A stretch of 64,000 nt of DNA from Paractinoplanes pyxinae (GTDB taxonomy: Bacteria > Actinomycetota > Actinomycetes > Mycobacteriales > Micromonosporaceae): the NCBI RefSeq assembly GCF_026626335.1, contig NZ_JAPNTZ010000004.1, forward strand, positions 310,001 to 374,000. Direction: 5' to 3'. Below the pieces are notes generated by a model. That model made no database searches, had not been told where the DNA came from, and saw only the letters and a list, made by a program, of their open reading frames with translations. Shown piece after piece: positions 36,303-45,021 of this stretch (its first letter is position 1; each line of letters opens with the position of its first letter). Made by a program: the position numbers and the translations under genes.

Positions 36303-37077
36303 GCAACGGCGAGTTGCACGCGGCGACCAGGGCCTGGCGGCACGCGTCGGTCAGCGGGCGCAGGGCGGCGTCGCGTTGCTGGGCCTCGTAGCCGTTGATG
36401 GCCCCGCCCGGCGCATTGGACGACGCCAGGGCGAGCACCTGGTCGAGGACGGAGGCGCGGGCGAACAGGCGGCGGGCGCGCGGGTCGAAGCCGGGCGGCA
36501 GGGTGGCCGTGCTCTCGGGGCGGCGCAACGCCTGCAGGGCGCCGGCCAGTTCGGGCTTCCACTGGGCCACGTCGAGCTTGGTCAGCTGGGTGGTCGCCTC
36601 GCTCAGGGCCAGGGTCAGCTCGCCCTCGGCCTCGGCCGCGCCCAGCTGGAAGACCGGGCGGTAGTTCTCGACCGGGAACCAGCGCCACAGCACCGTCTCG
36701 AACTCGACGCCGGAGCCGGAGACGTGCCGGCGTACTTCGGGCACGACACCGAAGGTGGGTGTCATCACGGCCTCGCCGGCCAGCATGGCCGCGCCGGTCA
36801 GCGGGCCGGGGCCGGGCAGGCCGCGCGGGTCGCCGGGGGCGGGCAGCACGAGCCGGATGTCGTCGGGGTGCACCTTGGCGAAGGCCGGCAGGCCCTGCGG
36901 CAGCGGCACGTCGGTCCACGTGCCGGGCACGTCGGCGACGAGGTGTTCCTCGTCGCGGGCGATCTCGTCGGCCAGCTCGTCGAAGGGGGCGAGCCCGGCG
37001 CGCCAGGCGCGCACCCAGGCCACGAACCGGGTGGAGCGCCGCGCGACGCGGGTGGCCGCATCTGCTGCGGGGGACAT
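36295..37077 (-). CDS. Conserved actinobacterial hypothetical protein
   Basis: A 260-residue soluble protein starting MSPAADAATRVARRSTRFVAW. It contains PLTGAAMLAGEAVMTPTFGVVPEV and WRWFPVENYRPVFQLGAAEAEGELTLAL, and ends RQALVAACNSPLHA. I remember similar proteins in other actinomycetes but no named domain. ATG at 37077. It overlaps the zinc-ribbon Nudix gene, so the two are probably cotranscribed. Confidence 0.65.
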   Translation of the reverse strand: MSPAADAATRVARRSTRFVAWVRAWRAGLAPFDELADEIARDEEHLVADVPGTWTDVPLPQGLPAFAKVHPDDIRLVLPAPGDPRGLPGPGPLTGAAMLAGEAVMTPTFGVVPEVRRHVSGSGVEFETVLWRWFPVENYRPVFQLGAAEAEGELTLALSEATTQLTKLDVAQWKPELAGALQALRRPESTATLPPGFDPRARRLFARASVLDQVLALASSNAPGGAINGYEAQQRDAALRPLTDACRQALVAACNSPLHA

Positions 37078-37166
37078 GCGAGCAAGGGTACGTGGCCTTC
37101 GGGAACTCTGTCTCGGCCGGAGAGTCAGAAACGCCGTGTCCCTACGCACGGGTTACGGTGCGGAGC

Positions 37167-37967
37167 ATGTATGGGGAGGACGTGCTCAAAGGGGAGTGGC
37201 GGCGGCGGAAGGTCGCGCCCGAGGTGGACGCCGAACGCGACCTGGTCGTCGAGGACGCGGAATCCGGGTTCTGCGGCGCGGTCATCGGTTTCGAGCTGGG
37301 CGCCGTGGTGCTCGAGGACAGGTTCGGCAAGCGCCGCAACTTCCCGCTGGCGCCGGCCGCCTTCCTGTTGGACGGCAAGCCGGTCACGCTTCGCCGTCCT
37401 GCGGCGGCGCCGGCCCAGGCCCAGCGGCGGGTGACGGCTTCGGGCTCGATCGCTGTGGACGGCGTGAAGGCCCAGGTGGCCAAGGCGAGCCGGATCTGGG
37501 TCGAGGGCATCCACGACGCCGCGCTGGTCGAGCGGATCTGGGGCGACGACCTGCGGATCGAGGGCATCGTGGTCGAGCCGCTGGACGGCATCGACGACCT
37601 GGCCGGCGCGGTGCGCGAGTTCCGCCCGGGACCGGAGCGACGGCTGGGGGTGCTCGTCGACCATCTGGTGGCCGGCAGCAAGGAGAGCCGGATCGTGGCC
37701 GCCGTGACGGACCCGAACGTCATGGTCACCGGTCATCCGTACGTCGACATCTGGCAGGCCGTCAAGCCGCAGCGGGTCGGGCTGTCGAAGTGGCCGGTGA
37801 TTCCGCCCGGCCAGCCGTGGAAAGAGGGCATCTGCAAGGCGGTGGGCGTGCGGGAGCCGTACGACATGTGGCGGCGCATCTTGTCCTCGGTGAGCAGCTA
37901 CAAGGACGTCGAGACGCCGCTCATCAACTCGATGGAGCGGCTGATCGACTTCGTCACCGTCCCATGA
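37167..37967 (+). CDS. DUF3097 family protein
   Basis: A 266-residue actinobacterial protein. RKVAPEVDAERDLVVEDAESGFCGAVIGFE, LEDRFGKRRNFPLAPAAFLLDGKPVTL, then a Toprim-like half: SRIWVEGIHDAALVERIWGDDLRIEGIVVEPLDGIDDL and TGHPYVDIWQAVKP. The VEGIHDAALVE and HPYVDIW elements recall the acidic motifs of Toprim nucleases. Function unproven. ATG at 37167. Convergent with the MocR gene, overlapping by 14 bp. Confidence 0.88.
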   Translation: MYGEDVLKGEWRRRKVAPEVDAERDLVVEDAESGFCGAVIGFELGAVVLEDRFGKRRNFPLAPAAFLLDGKPVTLRRPAAAPAQAQRRVTASGSIAVDGVKAQVAKASRIWVEGIHDAALVERIWGDDLRIEGIVVEPLDGIDDLAGAVREFRPGPERRLGVLVDHLVAGSKESRIVAAVTDPNVMVTGHPYVDIWQAVKPQRVGLSKWPVIPPGQPWKEGICKAVGVREPYDMWRRILSSVSSYKDVETPLINSMERLIDFVTVP

Positions 37968-39387
37968 GCCGGCCCAGCCGCCGGGCCGCCTCGGCCAGCA
38001 TGTCGGGCGGGTTGGCGGCGTAGCCGAGCACCAGGCCGGGCGGGCCGGGCGTCATGCGGTGCCACGACAACGGATGGACGAGCACACCGTCCTCGGCCGC
38101 CCTTTCCGCCGTACGCGTGTCGGGCTCGTCGCCGTCCAGCATGAGCAGGAAGTGCAGGCCGGCCGCCACACCCGTGACCCGGGCCTGCGGCAGGTGTTCA
38201 CGCAGGGCGGCCAGCAGGGCGTCGCGGCGGCGGCGCTGCCGGTTGCGGACGTTGCGCAGGTGCCGCTCGTAGTCGCCGGTCGCCAGCAGCCGGGCCAGCA
38301 CCAGTTGCGGCAGTGCGGGGTTGCCGAGGTCGCTGTCGTGCTTGGCCGTCAGCAGCGCGGGCTGCAGCCGCCGGGGCGCGATCAGCCAGCCCAGACGCAT
38401 CCCGGGCGCGAGCGATTTCGAGACACTTCCCGCGTACGCCACCTGGTCCGGCGCCGAGCCCTGGAGCGCAGCCACGGGGGCTCGGTCGTAGCGGTGCTCG
38501 GCGTCGTAGTCGTCCTCGATGACCAGGCCGCCGCCGGCCGCCCACTGCAGCAGGGCGCGCCGCCGGGACGGGCTGAGGACGACTCCGGTGGGGAACTGGT
38601 GGGCCGGGGTGAGCAGGGCTGCCGGCTGGGTCAGCGCGCCGACGACCAGGCCCTCGCCGTCGACCGGGACGGGCTCCGGGCGTACGCCCCAATGCGCGAG
38701 CTGGTCGCGGGCCCCACGCGACCCCGGGTCCTCGACGGCGATCCGCTTCACTTCGAGAGTTTGAGCCAGCAGGGCCAGCGCCTGGGCGACGCCGTTGACC
38801 ACGATCACGTCGTCGGGCTCGGCGTGCACGCCGCGGGTGCGGGCCAGCCAGCCGGCCAGCTCGCCGCGCAGGGCCGGGGTGCCGCCGGGATCGCCGTAGC
38901 CCAGGTCGGCCGCGGTCATCTCGCTGAGCACCGCCCGTTCGGCGCGCAGCCACGCCGTACGGGGAAACGCCGCCAGATCGGGAACGCCGGGGGACAGGTC
39001 GATGTCTATGCCGTCGGCCGGGGGCAGCGGCAGGCGCAGCGTGTCGAGCGAGCGGCGGCGGTCCGAGGGCGCGTCCCGGACGTGCGGATGCGCGACGATC
39101 GTCGTGCCCGCCCCGGTGCGGGCCGAGGCCAGGCCCTCGTCGATGAGCCGCTGGTAGGCGTCGACCACCACGCCGCGCGAAATACCCAGGTCGGCCGCGA
39201 GCACCCGGGTCGGTGGCAGCTTCTCGCCCGGCGCCAGGCGCTTGTGCGTCACGGCGGCCCGCAACCCGTCGGCCAGCCAGGTCGTGAGCCCCTTGGCGGG
39301 AGCGTCCTCGGCGCGCAGCTGCAGGAAGTCCGACCCGGAAATTGGTCCCCCTCGGTGGCGATGGATTGGTCCTTCAAACCGGACCAT
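37954..39387 (-). CDS. MocR/PdxR-type PLP-dependent regulator
   Basis: A 477-residue fusion: GntR-type winged helix at about 30-95 (LRAAVTHKRLAPGEKLPPTRVLAADLGISRGVV and YQRLIDEGL) and an aminotransferase fold I domain (about 125-475) with VIEDDYDAEHRYDR and the PLP Lys in AGSVSKSLAPGMRLGW. MocR proteins sense PLP or an amino compound. It is divergent from an EamA transporter with only 21 bp between starts. ATG at 39387 appears leaderless. Repeated ATTGGTCC motifs overlap both 5' ends. Confidence 0.93.
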   Translation of the reverse strand: MVRFEGPIHRHRGGPISGSDFLQLRAEDAPAKGLTTWLADGLRAAVTHKRLAPGEKLPPTRVLAADLGISRGVVVDAYQRLIDEGLASARTGAGTTIVAHPHVRDAPSDRRRSLDTLRLPLPPADGIDIDLSPGVPDLAAFPRTAWLRAERAVLSEMTAADLGYGDPGGTPALRGELAGWLARTRGVHAEPDDVIVVNGVAQALALLAQTLEVKRIAVEDPGSRGARDQLAHWGVRPEPVPVDGEGLVVGALTQPAALLTPAHQFPTGVVLSPSRRRALLQWAAGGGLVIEDDYDAEHRYDRAPVAALQGSAPDQVAYAGSVSKSLAPGMRLGWLIAPRRLQPALLTAKHDSDLGNPALPQLVLARLLATGDYERHLRNVRNRQRRRRDALLAALREHLPQARVTGVAAGLHFLLMLDGDEPDTRTAERAAEDGVLVHPLSWHRMTPGPPGLVLGYAANPPDMLAEAARRLGRLMGR

Positions 39388-39388
39388 A
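39341..39388. promoter_or_regulatory. Repeated ATTGGTCC operator between MocR and EamA genes
   Basis: ATTGGTCC occurs at 39341-39348 and 39365-39372 (24-bp period) and an inverted near-copy GGACCATA at 39381-39388. Direct plus inverted repeats are the usual MocR target layout. The first copies lie within the MocR N-terminal codons. Confidence 0.6.
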
Positions 39389-39408
39389 TCGCGGCCAGCA
39401 TCGGTGGT

Positions 39409-40341
39409 GTGAAGACAAATCTCGCGCCCGCTCTGGCCGGGGCCACCGGCATGGCCTTCGTCGGGGGCAGCGTGGCCGTCTCCGGTTTCCTGGCCGGCGC
39501 GCCCTCGCTGACCGTTCAATCCCTCCGGTACGCGGTGGCGTGCCTGCTGCTCGTGCTGTTCGCCCGGGTCACCCGTCAACGCCTCGTCCGTCCCCGGCGC
39601 ACCGAGTGGCTGTGGCTGGCCGGCGTCGTGGTGACCGGCATGGTGGTGTTCAACGTGGCGCTGGTGCAGGGCTCCCGCCACGCCGAACCGGCCGTGCTCG
39701 GGGTGGCCGTGGCTTGCGTGCCCTTGCTGCTGGCGGTGGCCGGTCCGCTGCTCGAGGGGCAGGCCCCGGCCCGCCGGCTGATCGTGGCCGCGCTGGTGGT
39801 CACGGCCGGGGCCGCGCTGGTGCAGGGCTTCGGCCGCACCGACGGCACCGGGCTGGTGTGGGCGCTGGTCACGTTCGCCTGCGAGGCCGGGTTCACACTG
39901 CTGGCGGTGCCGGTGCTGGGGCGGCACGGTCCGCTCGGCGTGTCGGCCCACTCGACGTGGATGGCCGCGGTGGCCTTCGGAATCGGGGGCCTGGTCGGCG
40001 AAGGCCCGGCCGCGGTGCTGCGGCTGCGGCCGGACGACGTGCTGGCCGGGATCTATCTGGCGGTCGCGGTAACGGCGGTGGCGTTCGTCCTCTGGTACAC
40101 GTGCGTCCAGCGCCTGGGCTCGGCCCGGGCCGGCCTGCTGACCGGCATAGCCCCGGTCTCGGCCGCCGTCGTGGGCGTGGCCGCGGGCGGCCCGATGCCC
40201 GGTCCGGCGGTCTGGCTCGGCGTGGCGGTGGTGGCGGCCGGCCTGGCCATGGGGATTAGTCCGTCCGGCCGTCATCCTTCGGATGATCCGTCACTGTGGA
40301 CAGTGCGGATCGAGGACGCCGCGGAACCCGCGATCCGATAA
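39409..40341 (+). CDS. DMT-superfamily (EamA) transporter
   Basis: A ~310-residue membrane protein of about ten helices in two EamA repeats (GMAFVGGSVAVSGFL, GMVVFNVALVQGSRHAEPAVLGVAVACVP; second repeat from TLLAVPVLGRHGP to GLAMGISPSG). It exports or imports small metabolites; being divergent from a MocR regulator it is likely its target. The GTG at 39409 gives the normal N-terminus; ATG 39361 is an upstream alternative. The C-terminal ~35 residues are polar. Confidence 0.88.
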   Translation: MKTNLAPALAGATGMAFVGGSVAVSGFLAGAPSLTVQSLRYAVACLLLVLFARVTRQRLVRPRRTEWLWLAGVVVTGMVVFNVALVQGSRHAEPAVLGVAVACVPLLLAVAGPLLEGQAPARRLIVAALVVTAGAALVQGFGRTDGTGLVWALVTFACEAGFTLLAVPVLGRHGPLGVSAHSTWMAAVAFGIGGLVGEGPAAVLRLRPDDVLAGIYLAVAVTAVAFVLWYTCVQRLGSARAGLLTGIAPVSAAVVGVAAGGPMPGPAVWLGVAVVAAGLAMGISPSGRHPSDDPSLWTVRIEDAAEPAIR

Positions 40342-40351
40342 CTCTTCTTGC

Positions 40352-41074
40352 ATGACAACGGTTCCTCGTGCCGGCGCCTCCGCCCGGGTGCCGCACCCGC
40401 GGGGACTGCGCCGGTTCGTCGGCCGGGCCCCGGTGCCGTCCGCGCCCGAGGTGGACCCGGTCGAGCGCCGCTGGGAGCGGACCATCGCCATCGCGATCGC
40501 GCTCATCACGGTGTCCAGCGCGCTGGTCACCTACCTCGCCCTCAGCCAGGAGTCGAAGGCCGCCGCGGCCGACCAGCGCGCGGTGGCCGAGACGGTGATG
40601 CAGCAACAACAAGAGACCGACGCGACCGCGCGGACCCAGGCGAGCGGCGGGCTCGCGGCCCGCTACCGCCGGATGGCGGCCGAGGCCGAGGCCCAGGCCG
40701 CCGTGGATCCCGAGCGGGCCCGGATGACGTGGGCGGTCGCGAACAGCTTCCTGCTGCAGTCGAACATCGGTGGCTTCGTCGGCGAGGGAACCGCGTCCGA
40801 CCGGTTCGACTACGACAACTACCGCCTGATGGCGCTGCACAGCTTCGACGGCTTCGGGCTGGCGGCCGGGAAGGCCGAGCAGACCGCCGCGCTGGCCGAC
40901 CGGCATCGGGCTCACGGCCAGCGGCTGACGCTGTGCGCGGTCGCCATGCTGGCCATCGTGCTGGTGCTGACCGTGGCCCGTCAGGCGCGGCGGCGGTTGC
41001 GCATCCTGCTTTTCTCGGGCGCCGCGGCCGGTTTCGGCGGTGCTCTTCTGGCTGCCGCGTGGAGCTTCGCGTGA
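40352..41074 (+). CDS. Three-helix membrane protein, partner of the TPR protein
   Basis: A 240-residue protein I do not recognise. Topology: soluble N-terminus, one helix at about 48-70 (AIAIALITVSSALVTYLAL), a ~110-residue region outside the membrane starting with an Ala/Gln-rich coiled stretch (AVAETVMQQQQETDATART), then two closely spaced helices (about 192-210 and 216-236). The downstream gene overlaps it (GTGA) and has the same layout, so the two look like related halves of one complex. ATG at 40352. Confidence 0.7.
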   Translation: MTTVPRAGASARVPHPRGLRRFVGRAPVPSAPEVDPVERRWERTIAIAIALITVSSALVTYLALSQESKAAAADQRAVAETVMQQQQETDATARTQASGGLAARYRRMAAEAEAQAAVDPERARMTWAVANSFLLQSNIGGFVGEGTASDRFDYDNYRLMALHSFDGFGLAAGKAEQTAALADRHRAHGQRLTLCAVAMLAIVLVLTVARQARRRLRILLFSGAAAGFGGALLAAAWSFA

Positions 41075-43089
41075 ACGAATCCGACGCGCCCTTCAACCGC
41101 CGGGTCTCCGTGCTGCTGGCGTTCCTGGCGCTCCTCGGCGGCCTGGCCGGCTATGCCGCGGCCGACGCCAGCGCCCGTCGCTCCACGACGGCGCGCGAGG
41201 CCCAGCGGGCGTCCGTGACCGCCCTGGCCGAGCAGCGCGAGGTCTCCGACCGGGTCAACGAGCAGTTCGGCAACTTCGTCGAGACGTCGACCGTGCGGCG
41301 CACCCGGGACATCGCCAAGACCTCGTCCGAACTGCTCGGCCGCACCTCGGCCGGCACCATGTCGTGGCAGCAGTCCGCATCCAAGCTCAACGACGTGTCG
41401 CGGCTGCTCCAGCCCGGTCCGGTCGAGGGCCGGGCCGACCTGTTGTGGTCCGAGATGTTCGTGCCGGCCGACGAGGCGACCCTGCGGCAGGAGGCGCTGC
41501 AGGCCACCGCGAGCGACTGGGACGACAAGGCCGACCAGCACGCCGGGGTGGCCACGCTGCTGGCCATCTCGCTCACCCTGCTCGGCCTGTCGCTCACCGT
41601 CGGCGCCGGCACCCGGCTCTTCCTGCTCTGGCCGGCCCTGGCCATCGCGCTGGCCGGGGTGCTGGGCGGGCTGGCCATCGTGGTCCGGCCGGTGGCCGCC
41701 ACCCCCGAGGCGGCGATCCGGGCCATCGCCGAGGGCAACCGGCGCCACGGCAGCCGCGACTTCACCGGCGCGGTGGCCTCGTTCAGCGAGGCGATCTCGC
41801 TGGACCCGGACAACGCGACGGCGTTCCGCCAGCGGGCCACGGCGACGATGCTGGCCGACAGCCCGGAGCGCGACGTCTCCACGTTCGTCTTCTCGAGCAG
41901 CTCGGTGAAGGCGCGCAAGGCCGCCACGGCCGACCTGCTGCACTCGCTCGAACTCGGCGACGAGAACTACTTCGCCCTGGCCAACCTGGGGGCGAACTAC
42001 TTCCACCTGGGCGAGTACGACAAGTCCGAGCAGTACTCGCGGCGGGCCATCGCGATGAACAAGGTGCTGCCGACGCCCTGGGTCAACCTGATGCTGGCCC
42101 AGGTCGCGCGCGGTCAGGAGAAGCCGGCGCGGGCCACCGTCGAGCACGTGCTGGCCCTGATCGCCCAGCGGCCGCTGCTGCAGGAACGCCGCGAGAACTA
42201 CGGCAGCGTACGGGCCACGCTGGCCACACTCGTGCAGCTCGAACCCGGGAGGCGGGCGCTCGCCGAGAAGGTGCAGGACGTCGCCGTACGGGCCCAGGCG
42301 CGCAACGAGGTTCCGGAGGCGCCGGCCGAACCCGACGGAACCGTCACCGGCCTCACCCTGGCCTCGAACGGCTCGGACCTGGGCATGCAGTTCACCCCGC
42401 ACAAGGTGGCCGAGGGCAGCCGGGTGGCCCTGGTCGCGTACTACCGGGCTGAGGGCGAACAGGAATGGTCCGAGATCCCGGCCACCACCACCGTGATGGC
42501 CTGGAGCAACAAGATCTCGCCGCAGGATCGGCTCTACTGGCACCGGCTCTACGTCACCGGCTGCCGGGTCGACGGCGAGCACCGCGTCGACGTCTACGTC
42601 GACGACCGCAAGGTGGCCTCGAAGACCGTCCTGCAGCAGCGGTCCGCCCTCGAACTGGTGCAGTACAACGACGTCGCGACCGGCCTGGCGCTGTGCCGGC
42701 CCAAGACGTGGACGCTGGAGCGCGAGACGACCGGCAGCGCCGACCTGGTCTCGGCCGACGACCGGTACCGCGTGTCGCTGCGGATGCTGCCGCTCGGCCA
42801 GGTGCCGGGCACCCCGGCCGCCAGGACCAAGCTGGTCGGCCAGGTGCTGGGCCGGTTGAGCCGGCAGCTCACGGCGGCGCCGCCGAGCGCGGCCGTCAAG
42901 CCCGGTGTCTACTACGGCCGGGTGCCCGGCACGGGGCGGCCGGTGGAGATCTCGGACCTCGAGCGCGGGTACGTCTGGGCGGCCATCACCACGGACGGGG
43001 AGCTGTGCACCGTGACCGCTCGCTTCCCCAACGGGGACTCCGCCGTGCTGGACGAGCTGATGCGGTACACGTTCTTCAAGTGGTACTGA
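41071..43089 (+). CDS. Membrane-anchored TPR protein
   Basis: A 672-residue protein. It repeats the layout of the upstream gene: helix at about 13-32, a coiled polar segment (ASARRSTTAREAQRASVTALAEQ), then two helices at about 165-210. A TPR region follows (about 220-350: AIAEGNRRHGSRDFTGAVASFSEAISLDPDNATAF, ALANLGANYFHLGEYDKSEQYSRRAIAMN) and a ~280-residue beta-rich C-terminus ending LDELMRYTFFKWY. No enzymatic motif. It probably scaffolds an envelope complex; the function is unknown. GTG start overlaps the partner's stop. Confidence 0.75.
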   Translation: MNESDAPFNRRVSVLLAFLALLGGLAGYAAADASARRSTTAREAQRASVTALAEQREVSDRVNEQFGNFVETSTVRRTRDIAKTSSELLGRTSAGTMSWQQSASKLNDVSRLLQPGPVEGRADLLWSEMFVPADEATLRQEALQATASDWDDKADQHAGVATLLAISLTLLGLSLTVGAGTRLFLLWPALAIALAGVLGGLAIVVRPVAATPEAAIRAIAEGNRRHGSRDFTGAVASFSEAISLDPDNATAFRQRATATMLADSPERDVSTFVFSSSSVKARKAATADLLHSLELGDENYFALANLGANYFHLGEYDKSEQYSRRAIAMNKVLPTPWVNLMLAQVARGQEKPARATVEHVLALIAQRPLLQERRENYGSVRATLATLVQLEPGRRALAEKVQDVAVRAQARNEVPEAPAEPDGTVTGLTLASNGSDLGMQFTPHKVAEGSRVALVAYYRAEGEQEWSEIPATTTVMAWSNKISPQDRLYWHRLYVTGCRVDGEHRVDVYVDDRKVASKTVLQQRSALELVQYNDVATGLALCRPKTWTLERETTGSADLVSADDRYRVSLRMLPLGQVPGTPAARTKLVGQVLGRLSRQLTAAPPSAAVKPGVYYGRVPGTGRPVEISDLERGYVWAAITTDGELCTVTARFPNGDSAVLDELMRYTFFKWY

Positions 43090-43092
43090 GCC

Positions 43093-44397
43093 TCAGGCCA
43101 GATGGCTGGGGTCGCGTTTGAAGAGGAACGTGGCGATGTCGATCGCGGTGACCCGGCCCTCGTCGTCGCGGCGGATCTGCAGGATCTCGCCCTCGTTGTC
43201 GCCCTCGACGCCGCGCCAGCGGTCCGGGGCCTCGCGGGTGAACCGGGAGCGGTGGTGCGGGCCGGTCATGACCACGGCGTCGCCGTCCGGGGTGACCTCG
43301 AACTCGCGGCCCATCCACCACCAGCGGCCGACCAGGGTGGCCGCCTCGCCGGTGGGCGCGGCCGGCGGCTGCCAGTGCGGCAGGACGACCGGCTCGCCGT
43401 CGACGGCCGCGGTCAGCGCGGACAGGGCCACGTCCTTGATGGTGGTGCCGGTCAGGCCGTACGAGTTGGCGAAGGCGACCACACCGAGGCGGCTGCGCCG
43501 GTGGACGGCGAAGTGGGCCACGTAGCCGGGCATCGAGCCGCCGTGCCCCACGAACACCCGCTCGCCGACCCGGTACAGCTGCGGGCCCAGACCGTGGCCG
43601 CCGGTCCACGACTCGAGGTCGCTGATGACCACCGGGGCGCACATTTCGTCGACCGTCTCGCGGGCCAGAACGGCCGGGGCCGGATCGGTCCAGAAAGCGG
43701 CCCACTTGGCCATGTCGGTCAGCGTCGACCACAGCTGGCCGGCCGGGGCCATCGCGCCCGAGTCCAGGCGGGGTTCCTCGTGCAGCGACCGGTCCAGCTC
43801 GTGCACCACGTAACCCCGGGCGAACGGCTCCACCGGCGCGTACGTCGTGCGTTTCATGCCCAGCGGGTCGAGCACACGCTTGCCGGCCAGCTGCTGCCAG
43901 CTCTCGCCGGTCACCTTCTCGAGCACTGCGCCCAGTAGCCCGTACGCCAAATTCGAATAGCGATAGCGACGGAACGGCGGCCCGGCGACCTTGTCGTAGC
44001 CCAGCTCGGCCAGCAGCGTGTCGACGTCGCCGCCGGCGTGCCGCTCCCACCAGACGCCGTCCGGCTCGCGCTGCAGACCGGACACGTGCCCGAGCAGCTG
44101 ACGCAGCGTGACGCCGCCGATCGGAGTGCCCGGCAGGTGGCGGTAGAGCAGGTCGTCGAGCGCGAAGAAGCCCTCGTCGCGCAGCTGCATGACCAGCGTG
44201 GCGGTGATCGTCTTGGTGATCGACCCCAGGCGGTATTGCGTCTTCGCGTCCGGCCGGGGATGCTCGCCCGCGAAGACCTGGTGCAGCACGGCGCGATCAC
44301 GCACGACGGCCAGGACGAGCGACGGCGTACGCCCCTCGGCCTGGGCGCGTACGGCGATCTGCTCGACCCGTCGGCCGGTCTCCGGCAGCAGTGACAC
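43093..44397 (-). CDS. Serine hydrolase, beta-lactamase/DD-peptidase (class C) family
   Basis: A 434-residue protein with SITK (S-x-x-K, residue ~59), YSN (YRYSNLAYGLLG) and HGG (VGHGGSMPGYV): the AmpC/EstB-type catalytic triad. An extra C-terminal lipocalin-like domain (about 350-430, VGRWWWMGREFEVTPDGDAVVM) is common in this group. No signal peptide is seen, so it is a likely cytosolic esterase or D-aminopeptidase. GTG at 44397. Confidence 0.88.
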   Translation of the reverse strand: MSLLPETGRRVEQIAVRAQAEGRTPSLVLAVVRDRAVLHQVFAGEHPRPDAKTQYRLGSITKTITATLVMQLRDEGFFALDDLLYRHLPGTPIGGVTLRQLLGHVSGLQREPDGVWWERHAGGDVDTLLAELGYDKVAGPPFRRYRYSNLAYGLLGAVLEKVTGESWQQLAGKRVLDPLGMKRTTYAPVEPFARGYVVHELDRSLHEEPRLDSGAMAPAGQLWSTLTDMAKWAAFWTDPAPAVLARETVDEMCAPVVISDLESWTGGHGLGPQLYRVGERVFVGHGGSMPGYVAHFAVHRRSRLGVVAFANSYGLTGTTIKDVALSALTAAVDGEPVVLPHWQPPAAPTGEAATLVGRWWWMGREFEVTPDGDAVVMTGPHHRSRFTREAPDRWRGVEGDNEGEILQIRRDDEGRVTAIDIATFLFKRDPSHLA

Positions 44398-44559
44398 GGT
44401 GGACCCTCTCGATGTATGACTCGTGGGTATAACTGTGCCCGGCCGATATGGCTACGCCGCGCGAGGGCCGGGTTCGGCTTTGGATGGCAGTTCGATGACA
44501 TTTTCCGCGAGGACGCACGCAGCGTCGCCGGACGTGCGCGGACGTGTCACGATCGATGC

Positions 44560-45009
44560 GTGGAAGCGGTTGTCTGGATCGTGCTCGGCATCGCGTTGGC
44601 GATCGCCGAGGCTTTCACGGCCACGTTGCTGATCATCTTCTTCGGGGTCGGGGCCTTCGCCGCGGCCGGTGCGGCGGCTCTCGGCGCGCCTTTCCTCGTG
44701 CAGATCATCGTCTTCGCGGTCGTGTCCGGCCTGTCGGTGGCCACCCTGCGCCCGATCGTCAAGCGCCACGCCATGCCGGCCATCGAGACGGGCGACACCC
44801 CGTTCGGCGTCGAGGCGATCGAGGGCACGCAGGCCACCGTGCTCGAAGAGATCGACGGCGCGCACGGCATGGTCAAGATCGACGGCGAGCACTGGCAGGC
44901 CCGCTCGTTCGACGGCCACGAGAAGTACCTTCCCGGCGAACGCGTCCGGGTCATCAAGGTCGACGGCGGCACGGTCATCGTGTGGCGCGACGATCTGCCC
45001 AACATATAG
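44560..45009 (+). CDS. NfeD-like membrane protein
   Basis: A 149-residue protein: two or three helices in the first 65 residues (VVWIVLGIALAIAEAF, LLIIFFGVGAFAAAGAAAL, LVQIIVFAVVSGLSVATL) and a C-terminal OB fold (GVEAIEGTQATVLEEI, GEHWQARSFDG, GERVRVIKVDGGTVIVW). NfeD proteins pair with SPFH proteins and are often neighbours, as here, 12 bp before the SPFH gene. GTG at 44560. Confidence 0.9.
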   Translation: MEAVVWIVLGIALAIAEAFTATLLIIFFGVGAFAAAGAAALGAPFLVQIIVFAVVSGLSVATLRPIVKRHAMPAIETGDTPFGVEAIEGTQATVLEEIDGAHGMVKIDGEHWQARSFDGHEKYLPGERVRVIKVDGGTVIVWRDDLPNI

Positions 45010-45021
45010 AAAAGGGGAGCC

